A stretch of 64,000 nucleotides of DNA from Sordariomycetes sp. S80-01Y (GCA_037042185.1 JAXQJY010000031.1:992001-1056000), one strand, 5' to 3'. Numbered from the stretch's first letter, positions 53,504 through 64,000 are shown. The notes: generated from the sequence alone by a model not told the origin. A program made the numbers and translations.

Positions 53504-54530
53504 GGGGCGTGGCGCGTAGAATTCTCAAAAGTGAACGTTAAAGATGATGAGGTGGTGGTGTGTTGCTGATGATGATGATGACGAAAGTGAGGTGAGGTGA
53601 GGTGAGGTAAGGTTAGGTGAGTAAAGTGAGGTTGGGTCGGTTCACTTGAAATTGGCTTAACTTGACCACCGCAACCTGAGCGATCGATTTCCCAGCGGAG
53701 GACATCAGCAGTAGGCACGACATGGTGTATATACACCCATTTTTAAGGGTTATAAAAGAGATTGATTTGATAGTTTGGGTGATCAACGTGGAAAACTTCC
53801 TTAGAAACAGTGATCTGCTCTAAACCAGGGGGCGTCTTTGATTGAGGAACAGATCAGACATTTCTAACTTTGCAACAACGGGTTCGTAATTGTAAAGACT
53901 CTGGTAACACAACACGGAACTAATTTACTTAGCGACATATGATCTTAGCCACATGTTCTACATATGTATTTATAGTTCGTGAAGATGCATTACTTGCGCA
54001 AGCAGTATAACTTATTGTCATTGACAGCTGCAGGGTAGGGGATTACACGCCCGAAGGGCAACAGAAGAACGCGAGCAAGGCAGACCGGCTAATTGGTGGA
54101 CCTATGTCGCTTTCCTTTTGTCAGCCAGTCACTCCCCTCCCTCGCGACGCGGAGAGACCCTTGTCCAAAGGCCCACTTTTGGGTCGCGCCAGGGGACCTC
54201 TTAACGCGTCAAGCTCGGACGTGAAGTGCCTTTCGCGTTGAGAAGGTTGGGCGATTTTCCCGAGATCCCATTTCCCCATTGCCGTGACTGCCAGTGCGCC
54301 CTCGAGTCCGTTCACCATCGAGGACAACTTCACCGACCTCCTCACGACCATTGCCGGCCTGCACAGCACGTGCTCTTGTTTCGGATTTGCTGTTTTGGTG
54401 TTTCTTTCTCCAATACCCTCGGTGTTGTGGTCCAGATGTTGCTTCAAGGCTAAATCTCCACCTCCCTCACGCCCGGCCTTCACGATCTGCCAGATCGCCA
54501 ATCCCCTCGGCTGCCTGCGCAGGGACAGTC
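53504..54530. promoter_or_regulatory. divergent region between the chromodomain gene and RIF1
   Basis: 1.03 kb holding two promoters. Next to the chromodomain gene is a GGTGA pentamer array; the rest is AT-rich at 53750-54010, then GC-rich towards RIF1. The RIF1 frame is open upstream to 54294, but the ATG at 54531 better fits the protein start. Confidence 0.5.
53586..53628. repeat. GGTGA pentamer array
   Basis: About five imperfect copies of GGTGA in a row, with GGTAA, GGTTA and GTAAA variants, 80 bp upstream of the chromodomain gene start. Confidence 0.85.
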
Positions 54531-57500
54531 ATGGCGTCTGCGCTTCCGGCACCAGCAACACTCGAGACCCTACGACCGCCACCACCGACGCCCCCACGCG
54601 AGTTTTACCTTCAGTCCCAGGAGCGGAGCTCCACGAAGCCACTGCGTCCGACCGCCGTATCACACCTCAACCTCCAGACACCACCGAGCGCACGCTCACC
54701 GGCCCCGTCCAAGAAGTCGGGCTCGGGGACTGGTCGTATGGGGAAGCGTGTGGTTTGGGCTGGTCGAGACGAGATCCACGAGCCTCCCAACCCCGGCCAG
54801 TCCTCTCCCGCCATCCCTTCGTCCGCACAGTCGAGAGCGCCCCTCAGAAGTATCCTGAAGCCGTCCGCCTCGCCCCTACCAATCGCCCCTTCTGCCCTTG
54901 ATGGAACAGGGGAGAAGATCAACATCCTCGAGATGTTGGACTCGTCCATCAAGCAGCTGGCCGGCTCCGACCGCGATTCCAAGGTTGATGCCTACACGAT
55001 GCTTGACAGGGCTATCAAGTCGTCGAACAATCTTCCCGATCGAGTTGCCCTGCAAGAGCAGATGAACATCCTGACTCAATTCATTCAGCGGGATTATGTC
55101 GCCAAGAATGCTGATGGCTCGCTCGATTCATCCCTGGTTACGCTCTCCTTGAACCTCCTCGCCACCTTCCTCCAATTCTCGGCTCTATCCACCGTCATTC
55201 CCTACGACTTCCAAACCTCCTTCATCGACCATGCCACCAAAACGTTCGAAGACCCCAAGACAACGAAAGAACTTGCTCGGCGCTTCATGATGGTCGCGCA
55301 AACACAGAATTTCTCCCACAAGGTCATGACACTAGACCGTGTTGGTCGACTGGTCAATGCTTTGCACACCATCGAGGAGCGCGTTACGGGAAAAAGCATC
55401 GTTTTGGGACGCATAATGCTCTATCGTAAACTGATAAAGCAAGCACGAAACCACATGGCGACCCACACCGACTGGGTAAAGGATATGTTCGTCGACATGC
55501 TAAGCAATCTCAAGGATACCCGCCAGGAAGCCATACGTCTTGGTCTTGAGGCTGGGTTCATATACCAAAAGGGACACCAGCTCTATCGCAAGGTGTCGGA
55601 GCTCCTGAGCACATCGGGAGACAACGACCAATCCTATATTGAATACATATTTGAGAAGCTGGAGGAGTGCTTCAAGGCAAAGGACAAGGACAGGCAACGG
55701 CAGGCCCATGTCCCGCAAATCCTCAGTGTCATCACCTTGTTTCTGAAGTGCCCACTCGACAGATGGGAGTACTACAGCAAGTGGCTCAAGCTTGCGCAGA
55801 TGTCCTTTAACTGTTCCGACTGGGAGACCAAGCTTCAGGCAAACTTTACCTGGAATCGCTATGTCTACCTATCTCTCAAGGACGGCAAAATGACTCAGAA
55901 GTCGCTTTCCGTTCTTGTGGCTCCTGTTCTGAGCCAGCTGAAAGGGAGGAAGGTCCTGCAGCACAACGAAGAAAGCAAGAAACTGCGGAGGACCCTCATC
56001 GGGGGAATTTGCAACCTCTACTACTACGCGCTCAATCAACCACAGCAACGGCATCTCGCGCCAGAAGTCACATGGGACGTTGCTGTGCAGCCGATGATCA
56101 CCCTGCTGATAGAAGGCGCACAAGCCGGACACGCGGACGATTCTATGCAAGCTTTGAGAATACTTGTGAGCTTGCTGGATGTGTCGACACCTACCGTTTG
56201 GAGGGAGGAGAGGATCCAAGAGCAACCTACTGTCAGGCCAGATGAGCTGCCTTCGATAGAAGCGAAGTGGATCAAGAAGCATTCAGACAGGATCTTCAGA
56301 GCCATCGCCCCTCTCATCCAGGCCAAGTTCGTCGACCTGGCTAACAGGGATAGTCTCACCTATAGGCTTTGGCAAGCCGTCATGAAGTCTGTTGCTGCGG
56401 CCTCGGAGAAGGAAATCAAGCTGTCCGTGGAGACGGTCCAATGGGTCGCAGGATCCCTCGGTCTTTTATTCCAAACATGGAACAGGGGTTGCGCTCAGAG
56501 TACAGAGCTTGTGAAGTTCTATCAAAGTGCCCGCAACTTTGTCAAGATTCTCGTGGATAACCTGCGCTCCCTGCCTTGGAGGAAGTGTGAGTTGTCACTG
56601 ACAGCTTCTACCACTCTCGAGCCTGTGGCCACACCCTCTCAGCGACCTGTCAAGCACAACAAGAGCGGCGTGGTGAGAACACCAATTGAGCATCTTTTCA
56701 TCGAGCTCGCGAAATTGCCAGAAGGTGCGTCAGATGATGAGGAATATTCGGAGTTTTTCCAGAGTGCGTTCGAGCCGTTTTTCATCGACCAATCCGACGA
56801 GCAGCGACTCAAGCTCACTCGGGATCTCCTGGGCCTTCTTCCTCAGGGCACTCTTTCTCCGTTCGCCCCGTGGGCTCTTGGCGCCCAAGCCGTCCAGCTA
56901 TCACTATCGACTAGCGAATCCAAGGAGTTGACACCGGCCAGCGGCACGGAGTATCGCGAGGTCGTAAGATGCCTCTCCAATGGTCTTACTCTACACCCTA
57001 GGTTGCCAGCAGCGACCTGGCTGTCGCTTTATGAGCCTTTTGCCCAGCAAGTCAAGGCTGCGGTCGGGGTGCCGGGTTTGGCTCTCGCTGTTATTGAGCC
57101 CTTGGCTAAAGTTTTGGCTACTGAGCCCCAAACCAACCCCGGCCTGCTTCTCACAGCGGCACGAGCTCTGTTTGAGTCCGCCGAGATGCCCCGTGACAAG
57201 AAGTCTTTGGAGGCTGCCCGGCAAAAGCTCTGGGGTCCAACTCATATGGGAATTGTCAAGATGGGAGACTCAACAGACCCTTTCGATTACCTGTACAGAA
57301 CCGGCAACTGGATTTTGAAGCACTCCTATGCCAATTTAGAGCAAGACGAGACCGATGACCAGATCGCTGCATGTTTGAAGTCGATAGATGCTTTCCTTGC
57401 CAGGGCATCAGTCGATGGAATCGAGAAATTGGCCAAGCTGACGGAGGGATTGTCGACGTGGGTTCAGGATGACAGAGCTCAGACAAAGCTGAAGAGCGAA

Positions 57501-60143
57501 TCTCAGCTTTTTGTGGTCGTAGGTGGCATTGCGTGCGTGTGTTCTAGAAGTTACATGCTAATATTCATACAGCTTTGTGAAATTTGGACAAATATCTGCA
57601 ACAGGCTTGCTGCGCATGGTCAGTTGACCAGGACTCAATTTGACCTGGTCGAGGAGTTGCTTGCTGCTGGTTTTAGGAGCAAGCAACCAGCTATCGTCAA
57701 CAAGACCACCGACACGTGGAACATCATCGCGCGCGATGAAGAGAATGTGCAGTGCTCAGATAGCCTGAGAAGCATTGTATCATCATTGCGCACGCGGACA
57801 GATGAAGTTGAAGCAGGCGCTGCGCCAATGTCGACTGAAGGGTTTGGCGCCCAGGCAGCTTCACAACCGGACGCCGGGAATAGGGAATCTCACCTGATCA
57901 CCTTGTCGACAGAAGAATCCAGCGCACAAGTGGAAAAGCAACCTTTCACTCCGAAGAAGGATTCTCTGGTGGTAAAGCTGTCTCTTGGCTCTTCCGCCGG
58001 GACTCCCACGGCCCGTGAGCTGTTGTCTAATGCGGAAAAACCCCCGAGCTCGAGAAAGAAGAGACGCTACGAAGCAGAACCGACCTCAGAACCCGTGGCG
58101 AAGCGATCGTCCAGGCGAAGACCTACACCTTCTCGGAAGCTACGGCATGAGGATTCCCAGATCCAGTTCCAACCGATCGGAGCTTCTTCATCGCCTGTTC
58201 GTCAAGATTCACAGCACCTCACTGAGCACCAGATGGAGGTTAGGGACAAGCAGAAGGACAACGCAGCACTGTATCCTACCATGCGCACCAGCTCCCCTGC
58301 CGACGCTGAGGCAACTATCACAGAGCAGAATGGGTCAGAGACGACGAAGAACCAAGAGGTGGAACATGAGGCTGCAGCACTCCGGCGTACGCCCGAGCGG
58401 AAGTCGACGTACAGCGAGCTCATCACCTCTACGCCCACTCCTCGACGGGGACAGATTCTGATGGTGGACGATACCGACCCACCGTCTTCGCCTCCTGAGC
58501 CACGATCGAACCCTCTTGCCGAGCAGATCCAGTCTCGCTCCCAAGCTAATAGCTCTATAGAAGACTGGGATTTGTCCTCGCCCCCAGCGTCACCTGTTAC
58601 TAGTCGACAGCAGGTCGCCCAGGACGGCGAGCTGCCGACGGTTAACTTGACCATCGAGAGCCCCGAGCCGACCCCCGAGATCAGCCAGGAGAACGGCACT
58701 GGCAAGGTGCCAACAACTTCGCCCGATGTCATTCCGTCCAGTCTTCCGCCTGCGAGAGCTACCAGAGCCCAATCTCGTGCGCGTTCTGCACAAGTGCCTT
58801 TCACGCCTCCACCGAAGCAGCAGCAACCTGTAAAGCAAGCTGATCCTTCATCGTCCAAAGACCAGGATGTGTTTGTCGATGCCAAGAGCAACCAGGAACC
58901 ATCATCCCCTACGCTACCTCCAATGCCTACCGAGGACGACCCGATGGAGACCTCATACTCCTTCAGCCAGGTCGACAACGACAGCCAGCTGGCTAACTTT
59001 GTCGTTACGCTCGAGCAGAGAGACGCCAGATTGCCGAAGCTACCAATCACTCAAGTGCCCTCTTCTTCACCGGAAAAGCGAATTGCTGAACAGGAGAAAG
59101 ACCATGATGCCGGGAAAAAGTTGGAGGTGGATGAATCAATCTCGTCCGCGCTAGCTGATACCACCCATGACCATCAAGGCGCCAAGAAGAGGAAGCGCAC
59201 GAGATCCAAGAACCAGAGGGGGGGCTCTCAGCGTAAGAAAAGACGCTCCGCCGAGCCAACGCCGGCTACCTCAGCGATAATTGAAGATTCTCAACCCACT
59301 GTGTCTCAAGCTGAAGACGCCGAGGTTGGGGCACATCGTGTCGAAGTGCCTCAGCTTGAGGAGCGTCTACCAAATGATCCTGAGACTGAAATCGAGATGT
59401 CACAGATCGAGGAGTCGCAGTCAGCAGAGCGCCCCTCCGAACATCTTGCGGAAGACGTCCAGACCTCAGCAACGTCCGGATTGTCTAAGAAATCGAAGTC
59501 TAGAAAGACCAGGAAGACAAAGGTCAGCACGAGATCTACCAGACGCAGTGCGCGCGTGCAGTCTCAGGAGCAGGAACTCGAGCAATCCAAGGTGCTGGTG
59601 GAAGAACCTGCCGCGTCGGAGACTGAGGTGTCACAGGACGTCGAACCTGATCTTGAGGTTGAGGTGCCCGAGGCAGATGTGCAGCTTGTATCAATCGAGC
59701 AAGCGGTCGCTGCCGAGAACGCACTCCCCAAAGAGGACGAGACCCCCTCAGAAGCAGGCACGGACGAGGAGCTCAAGTCCCAGCTGCATGAAGAATCCGT
59801 CGCCGCATCCGAATCTCAGAGCGCATCTCGAGAGCCAACAACAGAGGCGGTCTCGATGGACGAAGACATGATGGACCTGACTTCACTCCATGAGCAGGCT
59901 GATGCCGATCAAGAGCCGCAAGACGCCGAGCAGGAGTTGCGAGAGGAGCCAAGGCAAGAGGCAGCATCGCCTTCCAGACAGAAAGATGCCATTATGGCGC
60001 GTTTCCGAGAAAGCATGGCAGATCTGCAATCTGCGTCGCTCTCTCGAGACGACTTCAATGAGCTCGAGGACATGCTGTTTGATATGAAGCGAGAGCTTTT
60101 CGCGGCAGAACGGCGTGGCAGACCACACTCGCAGTCGCGTTAA
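54531..60143 (+). CDS. RIF1: Rif1, telomere and replication-timing regulator
   Basis: Large chromatin protein that recruits PP1 phosphatase to control origin firing, telomeres and break repair. Start ATG 54531. Exons 54531-57518 and 57573-60143; the 54-nt intron leaves the frame open if retained. 1852 aa. The N-terminal tail holds both PP1 docking motifs in the order seen in yeast: KRVVW (72-76, RVxF type) and SILK (107-110). The HEAT/ARM-like Rif1 N domain follows (about 125-1000), with blocks such as KVDAYTMLDRAIKSSNNLPD. The C-terminal 800 residues are disordered and rich in SQ/TQ sites (EDSQPTVSQAED, MSQIEESQSAE), likely ATM/ATR targets, with basic patches (KKRKRTRSKNQ) fit for nuclear import or DNA binding. 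It ends in a short conserved helix (ELEDMLFDMKRELF). Confidence 0.93.
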   Translation: MASALPAPATLETLRPPPPTPPREFYLQSQERSSTKPLRPTAVSHLNLQTPPSARSPAPSKKSGSGTGRMGKRVVWAGRDEIHEPPNPGQSSPAIPSSAQSRAPLRSILKPSASPLPIAPSALDGTGEKINILEMLDSSIKQLAGSDRDSKVDAYTMLDRAIKSSNNLPDRVALQEQMNILTQFIQRDYVAKNADGSLDSSLVTLSLNLLATFLQFSALSTVIPYDFQTSFIDHATKTFEDPKTTKELARRFMMVAQTQNFSHKVMTLDRVGRLVNALHTIEERVTGKSIVLGRIMLYRKLIKQARNHMATHTDWVKDMFVDMLSNLKDTRQEAIRLGLEAGFIYQKGHQLYRKVSELLSTSGDNDQSYIEYIFEKLEECFKAKDKDRQRQAHVPQILSVITLFLKCPLDRWEYYSKWLKLAQMSFNCSDWETKLQANFTWNRYVYLSLKDGKMTQKSLSVLVAPVLSQLKGRKVLQHNEESKKLRRTLIGGICNLYYYALNQPQQRHLAPEVTWDVAVQPMITLLIEGAQAGHADDSMQALRILVSLLDVSTPTVWREERIQEQPTVRPDELPSIEAKWIKKHSDRIFRAIAPLIQAKFVDLANRDSLTYRLWQAVMKSVAAASEKEIKLSVETVQWVAGSLGLLFQTWNRGCAQSTELVKFYQSARNFVKILVDNLRSLPWRKCELSLTASTTLEPVATPSQRPVKHNKSGVVRTPIEHLFIELAKLPEGASDDEEYSEFFQSAFEPFFIDQSDEQRLKLTRDLLGLLPQGTLSPFAPWALGAQAVQLSLSTSESKELTPASGTEYREVVRCLSNGLTLHPRLPAATWLSLYEPFAQQVKAAVGVPGLALAVIEPLAKVLATEPQTNPGLLLTAARALFESAEMPRDKKSLEAARQKLWGPTHMGIVKMGDSTDPFDYLYRTGNWILKHSYANLEQDETDDQIAACLKSIDAFLARASVDGIEKLAKLTEGLSTWVQDDRAQTKLKSESQLFVVVGGIACVCSRSYMLIFIQLCEIWTNICNRLAAHGQLTRTQFDLVEELLAAGFRSKQPAIVNKTTDTWNIIARDEENVQCSDSLRSIVSSLRTRTDEVEAGAAPMSTEGFGAQAASQPDAGNRESHLITLSTEESSAQVEKQPFTPKKDSLVVKLSLGSSAGTPTARELLSNAEKPPSSRKKRRYEAEPTSEPVAKRSSRRRPTPSRKLRHEDSQIQFQPIGASSSPVRQDSQHLTEHQMEVRDKQKDNAALYPTMRTSSPADAEATITEQNGSETTKNQEVEHEAAALRRTPERKSTYSELITSTPTPRRGQILMVDDTDPPSSPPEPRSNPLAEQIQSRSQANSSIEDWDLSSPPASPVTSRQQVAQDGELPTVNLTIESPEPTPEISQENGTGKVPTTSPDVIPSSLPPARATRAQSRARSAQVPFTPPPKQQQPVKQADPSSSKDQDVFVDAKSNQEPSSPTLPPMPTEDDPMETSYSFSQVDNDSQLANFVVTLEQRDARLPKLPITQVPSSSPEKRIAEQEKDHDAGKKLEVDESISSALADTTHDHQGAKKRKRTRSKNQRGGSQRKKRRSAEPTPATSAIIEDSQPTVSQAEDAEVGAHRVEVPQLEERLPNDPETEIEMSQIEESQSAERPSEHLAEDVQTSATSGLSKKSKSRKTRKTKVSTRSTRRSARVQSQEQELEQSKVLVEEPAASETEVSQDVEPDLEVEVPEADVQLVSIEQAVAAENALPKEDETPSEAGTDEELKSQLHEESVAASESQSASREPTTEAVSMDEDMMDLTSLHEQADADQEPQDAEQELREEPRQEAASPSRQKDAIMARFRESMADLQSASLSRDDFNELEDMLFDMKRELFAAERRGRPHSQSR
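57519..57572 (+). other. RIF1: in-frame intron within RIF1
   Basis: GTAGGT donor, GCTAAT branch-like site at 57554-57560 and CAG acceptor; 54 nt, a multiple of three with no stop, so gene finders may read through it. Its 18-residue translation (VGGIACVCSRSYMLIFIQ) is out of character for the helical-repeat domain, which supports splicing. Confidence 0.7.
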
Positions 60144-60960
60144 ACCCCGGAAATGACAGCAAGGGAAAGCTTGGTTGGTTTAGATATGTGCATCACAGGC
60201 GTTTTTGGGGGCTTTCCTGCCCGGTTTGAATAGGTGTACTGGATTATGGGCCCTTTCAACTTTGCATGTACATTTTTCTGGGTTCGTCGTGGAAGGGTTG
60301 ATGGCTCATGTAGATTATACCACGAGAGAGAAGAATGGATCATTGAGCTGGAGAGCTTACTTGGATGAAACGAAGCTCCGCAAATCAAAGTGCGGTTCCT
60401 GCTTGTGCTCCCCACGGTTCATCACGAGATCGCAACGTGGCGCGCGTCGATCTGGTCGGGCACGCCGTGAGCTGCCACCGAGAGGGACGGCTGGGTGCCA
60501 TCCCCAGCGCAAGGCTAGTCTAGAGCCTACATGATGCACTACGCCCTCGTGGCCAGGCTTCGGGTCTGGAACACCGAGCTTCTTCACCCGCATCTGCACA
60601 ATAATTACAAAAGAGCGTTTTGCCTCTCCGCGCCCCCCTCCCCCATCCAACTCTATCCCCGACCTTCGCCCCTTCGCGCGGGCGAGGGTGAAGGCAAAGT
60701 AAAAATCTGGAGGTGAAGGTTTGGGGTTCGGCCGGCTTGCCTCATCGGGAAAGCCGGGAGTTGGGTGTGAGCCGGGAGCCGGAGGTGGGCGGACCAGTAG
60801 CAAAAAGGGGTGGGGTGGGAAAAAAGAAGACCGATGTTTCGCATGCATGGGTTGTTTGATTGCTGATGCGCCTGCTTTGGGGTCCAAGGCGTTCCGAATA
60901 GCCGGGTGGGCAGCTCAGCTGTAGGCAGAAGCGTTATACTTCTTCGTATGTGCTCGAGAG

Positions 60961-60977
60961 GGATGGATGGATGGATG
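60961..60977. repeat. GGAT tetranucleotide repeat
   Basis: Four perfect GGAT units; simple repeat in the gene-poor region. Confidence 0.85.
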
Positions 60978-63312
60978 GGACGCCGGGTGCGCTCGGTCGC
61001 GAGCGAGTCTGTGGGTGAGACTGACGGGATGCCGGATGTGTGCGAGGGCGCTCCTTGCCATAGCCATTGGCTTCTACGATGATGCTGTGAGTGTAGCGAT
61101 GGGATTGGGATTGGGGCGAGTGTAGACAGATGCAGACATGGAGCGAGTACGGTTGCGACCAGTTGGTGAATATGTCACAATTATGCGGCATGTCTACACG
61201 CATGTGTGTAGCGAGTGTAGGTACGACCACATGGCGAGTCTGGCTGTTATCATGCCATTAGCAAGGAAACAATGGCACGCCAGATACGCCAGGTGCAGCC
61301 ATAATCATACAGCAAGTATCCGATGAAGGTTCTTATGAAGTAATCGTAGATGCAATACTGTAGCTGTAGTAATCGTTGACTTCATCATAATGTGAGCGTA
61401 GATGCAATCGCGTCGTGAGTACGGCTGTGTGGGCTGCGATCATGTGTTGGTGAGGCTGCCAAGAGGCGTAGGCGGGATCATCAGGGTCCGACCGACGAGG
61501 TTCACAGTCAGTCGGTTCCTTTCTTGGGACGCGGCGCCCCGAGGGTTGGCAACGCAACCTGCGAGCTGCGCGCGTGCCTTCTTGGCGATCGTGGCATGTG
61601 GGCGTTCCGAGAAATGTGGACTGGGCGACGTTTTCAGCGGGTCGCTCGACTTCACGTCCTGACTGTGTAAGTCGAGCCGCCGGCCTGGAGAAAGCGTGCT
61701 TCTTTTTAATGCGGGATCGCAGCGAGTCTATCGCGAGAGCACATGAAGCGTTGCATGACGAGGGAAAACCTAAGTGAGGATAAGCTTAATCGGTCCGCAG
61801 AGTTCCTCACAAAGTGACGTCAAGGCGCCGGATAGAAGTGCCGACCTATCCATAGACCATGGGCCCGGCGCCGACGCACCTCTGGGCGAGGCGAGTCGCG
61901 TCGAAACAGCGCAACGCCCGTCTTGCGCCCGACGGCGACCAAATGAATGCCTGTATGACATATGACATATGGATCTCTGGTGCATTTCGTGTCCACATTT
62001 CGCACAGGTGCTTGCGAATGGCGCGGGAAGTGGCCAGCGTCATTGGACGTCGGGCGAGGCCTCCATACAAGTACATACTGACTGGGAGAAATCGCATTGT
62101 CATCTGGCCGAGGCTAGGGCAATCCTTCTGTTCTGTGCAAGCCCGCCGGTGGGCTGGCGTGCTGTTGCTTGCGGTGTTTTAACGGTCGTTGGACGGAAGC
62201 GGCAGTTGAGGGCCCTCGTAGCCCAAATCGTCCGAGCCCGGCACCGCTGATCTGAGGCTGGATTCGTGGCTGCCGACGGTGCAACATGCGCTGCAGCGGA
62301 AGCATTCGAAGGCCCCGAAAGCTTCTTCGCCTTTCCCCGTTTGAGTCGACCAGACTGACGCCGCTGGTGACATGCTCTGGCGCCATGATTCAGAGGCCCA
62401 GGTTGCCAGGCAAAGAGGTGGTCAGGATGACAGCGAGAGCGCCAAGACGCCCATCGGATACTCGGGCTTGTCCCGTCTTAGCCCTGCCCAAACATGCCGG
62501 CTTCCCAATCTTGGCGCTCCACAGCGAACCAGACGCTGGAAACTTCCCCACAGCGCATCCACATCCAACCAACGTCCTGTAAGGCCTCCTGAGACGACCA
62601 TTGCCTTGCCGCTGGAATCAAATTTTAAGCTTCCGGCCTGGGCTTCCTGTTAAGCATGTACCTCGACCCGGCACAGGATCAACCCTAATGGTATTCCGGG
62701 GCGAGCCTCACAGCGGGATGCCCGTTTGGGAACGTCAAAGGGCGGGATCTCAAGATGGCACGCCGGGGGGGCAGCGTCTGGGATGGCGAAAAAAGGTATC
62801 GTTCGATACGGGGAAGTACCTACTTTTTCTCCAGCTGGAGAATGAGGGAAAATGCGCGGCCTGTGCTGTTTTCGTGGTCCACCGCCGCACTGCTGATGAC
62901 GTCGCCATCGTGCGGGTGAGTAGCGTCTGGAGAAGAACTCCAGACGACGGGGGAACGGAGAGGGTCAGGACTGTCTGGATCGGAATGAGGCATCTGATCA
63001 AGTTTGGTCAAATCACATTAGAACGAGAAGCGAAAAATGAGAAAGACCAAATAGAGAAACACGGCAGGTACCTGGGAAGACGGCTGACAAGGAAGGAGTG
63101 ACCTCGCCGTGTGTTGGATGCTGGAAAGAGCAACGCGAGTCGCAGCTGCCGGGGGTCGACCGAGCATCGCGCACCGCGCACCATGCACCACGCATCGGCG
63201 GTGGATCAAGATCACACCTCCAATTCCAGTCATGCTGCCATGCGACGTCGAGCCACCAAAGTTCTGAGTTTTTATGTGTTATTTAGCGCTTCTGCCACGA
63301 GGGATCGTCGCT

Positions 63313-63319
63313 TATAAAA
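63313..63319 (+). promoter_or_regulatory. TATA box of the sugar transporter gene
   Basis: TATAAAA 101 bp before the ATG, followed by CT-rich sequence (63322-63400) of the kind found around fungal transcription starts. Confidence 0.6.
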
Positions 63320-63419
63320 CCTCCACGCCCTCCGCCTCTCGCTCTCCGCCGCTCCATCTCTCCCCAATCCAAGCCATTCTTGTCCTGTCTTGTCTCACAC
63401 GACTGGAACAACCGCCATC

Positions 63420-64000
63420 ATGGGCAAGAAATTCTTCGGCATGAGGGGCAACTCCCTCAACTGGGCCATCAGCACCATTGCTGGCACGGACTTCCTGCTC
63501 TTTGGTTATGATCAGGGTGTCATGGGTGGTATCCTCACCCTGCCCATCTTCCTCAGCCAGTTTCCCACCATCAACCCCGAGGCCGAGGGCCAGGACAGCA
63601 CCTCCTCCCAGCGCGCCACCTACCAAGGCATTGCCGTCGCCTCCTATAACCTGGGTTGCTTCATCGGCGCTGTCATCACCATCTTCATTGGAAACCCTCT
63701 TGGTCGCAGAAAAATGATCTTCATCGGTACCGCCATCATGGTTGTCGGCGCGGCTCTCCAAGCCTCCGCCTTCACTCTGGAACACTTCATCATCGGACGC
63801 ATCATCACTGGTTTGGGCAATGGCGGAAACACGTCAACGGTACCAATGTGGCAATCGGAAACCTGCAGTTCCCATAAGCGTGGTAAGCTGGTCATGATCG
63901 AGGGTGCCCTCATCACCTGCGGTATCATGATCTCTTACTGGATCGACTATGGCCTGTCCTTCGCTCCTGGCTCCGTCGCGTGGCGCTTCCCTCTCGCCTT
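63420..64000 (+). CDS. MFS sugar transporter (hexose-transporter family), 5' part
   Basis: Cut by the window edge after about 193 residues, no intron so far. Plasma-membrane sugar permease of the major facilitator family with the standard fungal start: MGKKFFGMRGNSLNWA, then TM1 with DFLLFGYDQGVMGGIL (the FGYDQGV signature). TM2-3 surround the GNPLGRRKMIFIG loop (the MFS GRR motif), followed by GRIITGLGNGG and the VPMWQSETC, KRGKLVMIEG PESPR-side motif of TM4-5. The spacing is right for a complete protein. Which sugar it carries cannot be decided from this part. Xylose reductase lies 26 kb away; a functional link is not supported. Confidence 0.93.
   Translation, partial: MGKKFFGMRGNSLNWAISTIAGTDFLLFGYDQGVMGGILTLPIFLSQFPTINPEAEGQDSTSSQRATYQGIAVASYNLGCFIGAVITIFIGNPLGRRKMIFIGTAIMVVGAALQASAFTLEHFIIGRIITGLGNGGNTSTVPMWQSETCSSHKRGKLVMIEGALITCGIMISYWIDYGLSFAPGSVAWRFPLA

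Larger units (their letters stand above)
60144..63419. other. gene-poor 3.3-kb region upstream of the sugar transporter
   Basis: The longest stretch without a supported gene. It has a GGAT repeat at 60961-60977 and AT-rich patches near 61320-61390. Reading frames on both strands (for example 60357-60887 minus, which has no ATG at its claimed start) lack domains. The last few hundred bases are the transporter promoter, with a TATAAAA at 63313-63319. No tRNA or transposon ends recognised. Confidence 0.5.

Noticed and set aside
60357-60887. 176-codon minus-strand frame
   Set aside because: Begins with TTG rather than ATG, Pro-rich, no domain.

Overview
The window looks like nuclear DNA of a filamentous ascomycete (Pezizomycotina, probably Sordariomycetes; I cannot name the species). 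The evidence is about one gene per 2.5 kb on both strands, introns mostly 44-90 nt with GT..AG ends and CTAAC/CTGAC-like branch sites, and recognisable fungal orthologues: Rif1, Sds22, RNase P p30, Sec61 beta, ribosomal protein eL20, Csn12, xylose reductase. For multi-exon genes I derived the splice junctions by hand, and the joined exons keep the reading frame to the stop codon. I saw no CRISPR arrays, rRNA or convincing tRNA genes, LTRs or intact transposons.

Layout. 0.2-3.8 kb: an acidic secreted-like protein (+), RNase P p30 (-) and a zinc-ribbon protein (+). 4.5-12.1 kb: two NLR/STAND receptors in tandem on the minus strand, one with a DUF7708-like N-terminus, NACHT and ankyrin repeats, the other with a HeLo/SesA-like N-terminus and NACHT. 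12.7-16.7 kb: a sterol-glucosyltransferase-like protein with an ATG2/VPS13-like segment and about six ubiquitin-interacting motifs (-). 18.2-21.6 kb: Sec61 beta (-) and a Psr1-type phosphatase (-). 23.9-31.4 kb: a peroxisomal ABC half-transporter, a GT64 glycosyltransferase and a single-pass membrane protein (all +). 31.7-34.8 kb: an atypical protein kinase (-). 36.0-40.7 kb: xylose reductase (+), Sds22 (-) and an alpha/beta hydrolase (+). 41.9-47.2 kb: a BTB protein (+), Csn12 (-) and eL20 (+). 47.7-53.5 kb: a Zn2Cys6 regulator (-), a GNAT acetyltransferase (+), a DUF1772 membrane protein (+) and a chromodomain protein (-). 54.5-60.1 kb: Rif1 (+). 60.1-63.4 kb: a gene-poor gap. 63.4 kb to the end: the 5' part of an MFS sugar transporter (+), cut by the window edge.

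Most genes are unrelated housekeeping genes, and I see no metabolic gene cluster. The stretch that looks like a system is the tandem pair of innate-immunity-type NLRs (4.5-12.1 kb), next to the unusual glucosyltransferase/UIM protein. Other points worth following are a probable mitochondrial presequence on xylose reductase, a kinase with HFD and DFC in place of HRD and DFG plus a C-terminal repeat array, start codons isolated in tiny exons (Sec61 beta, eL20), and the PP1-docking motif pair of Rif1.
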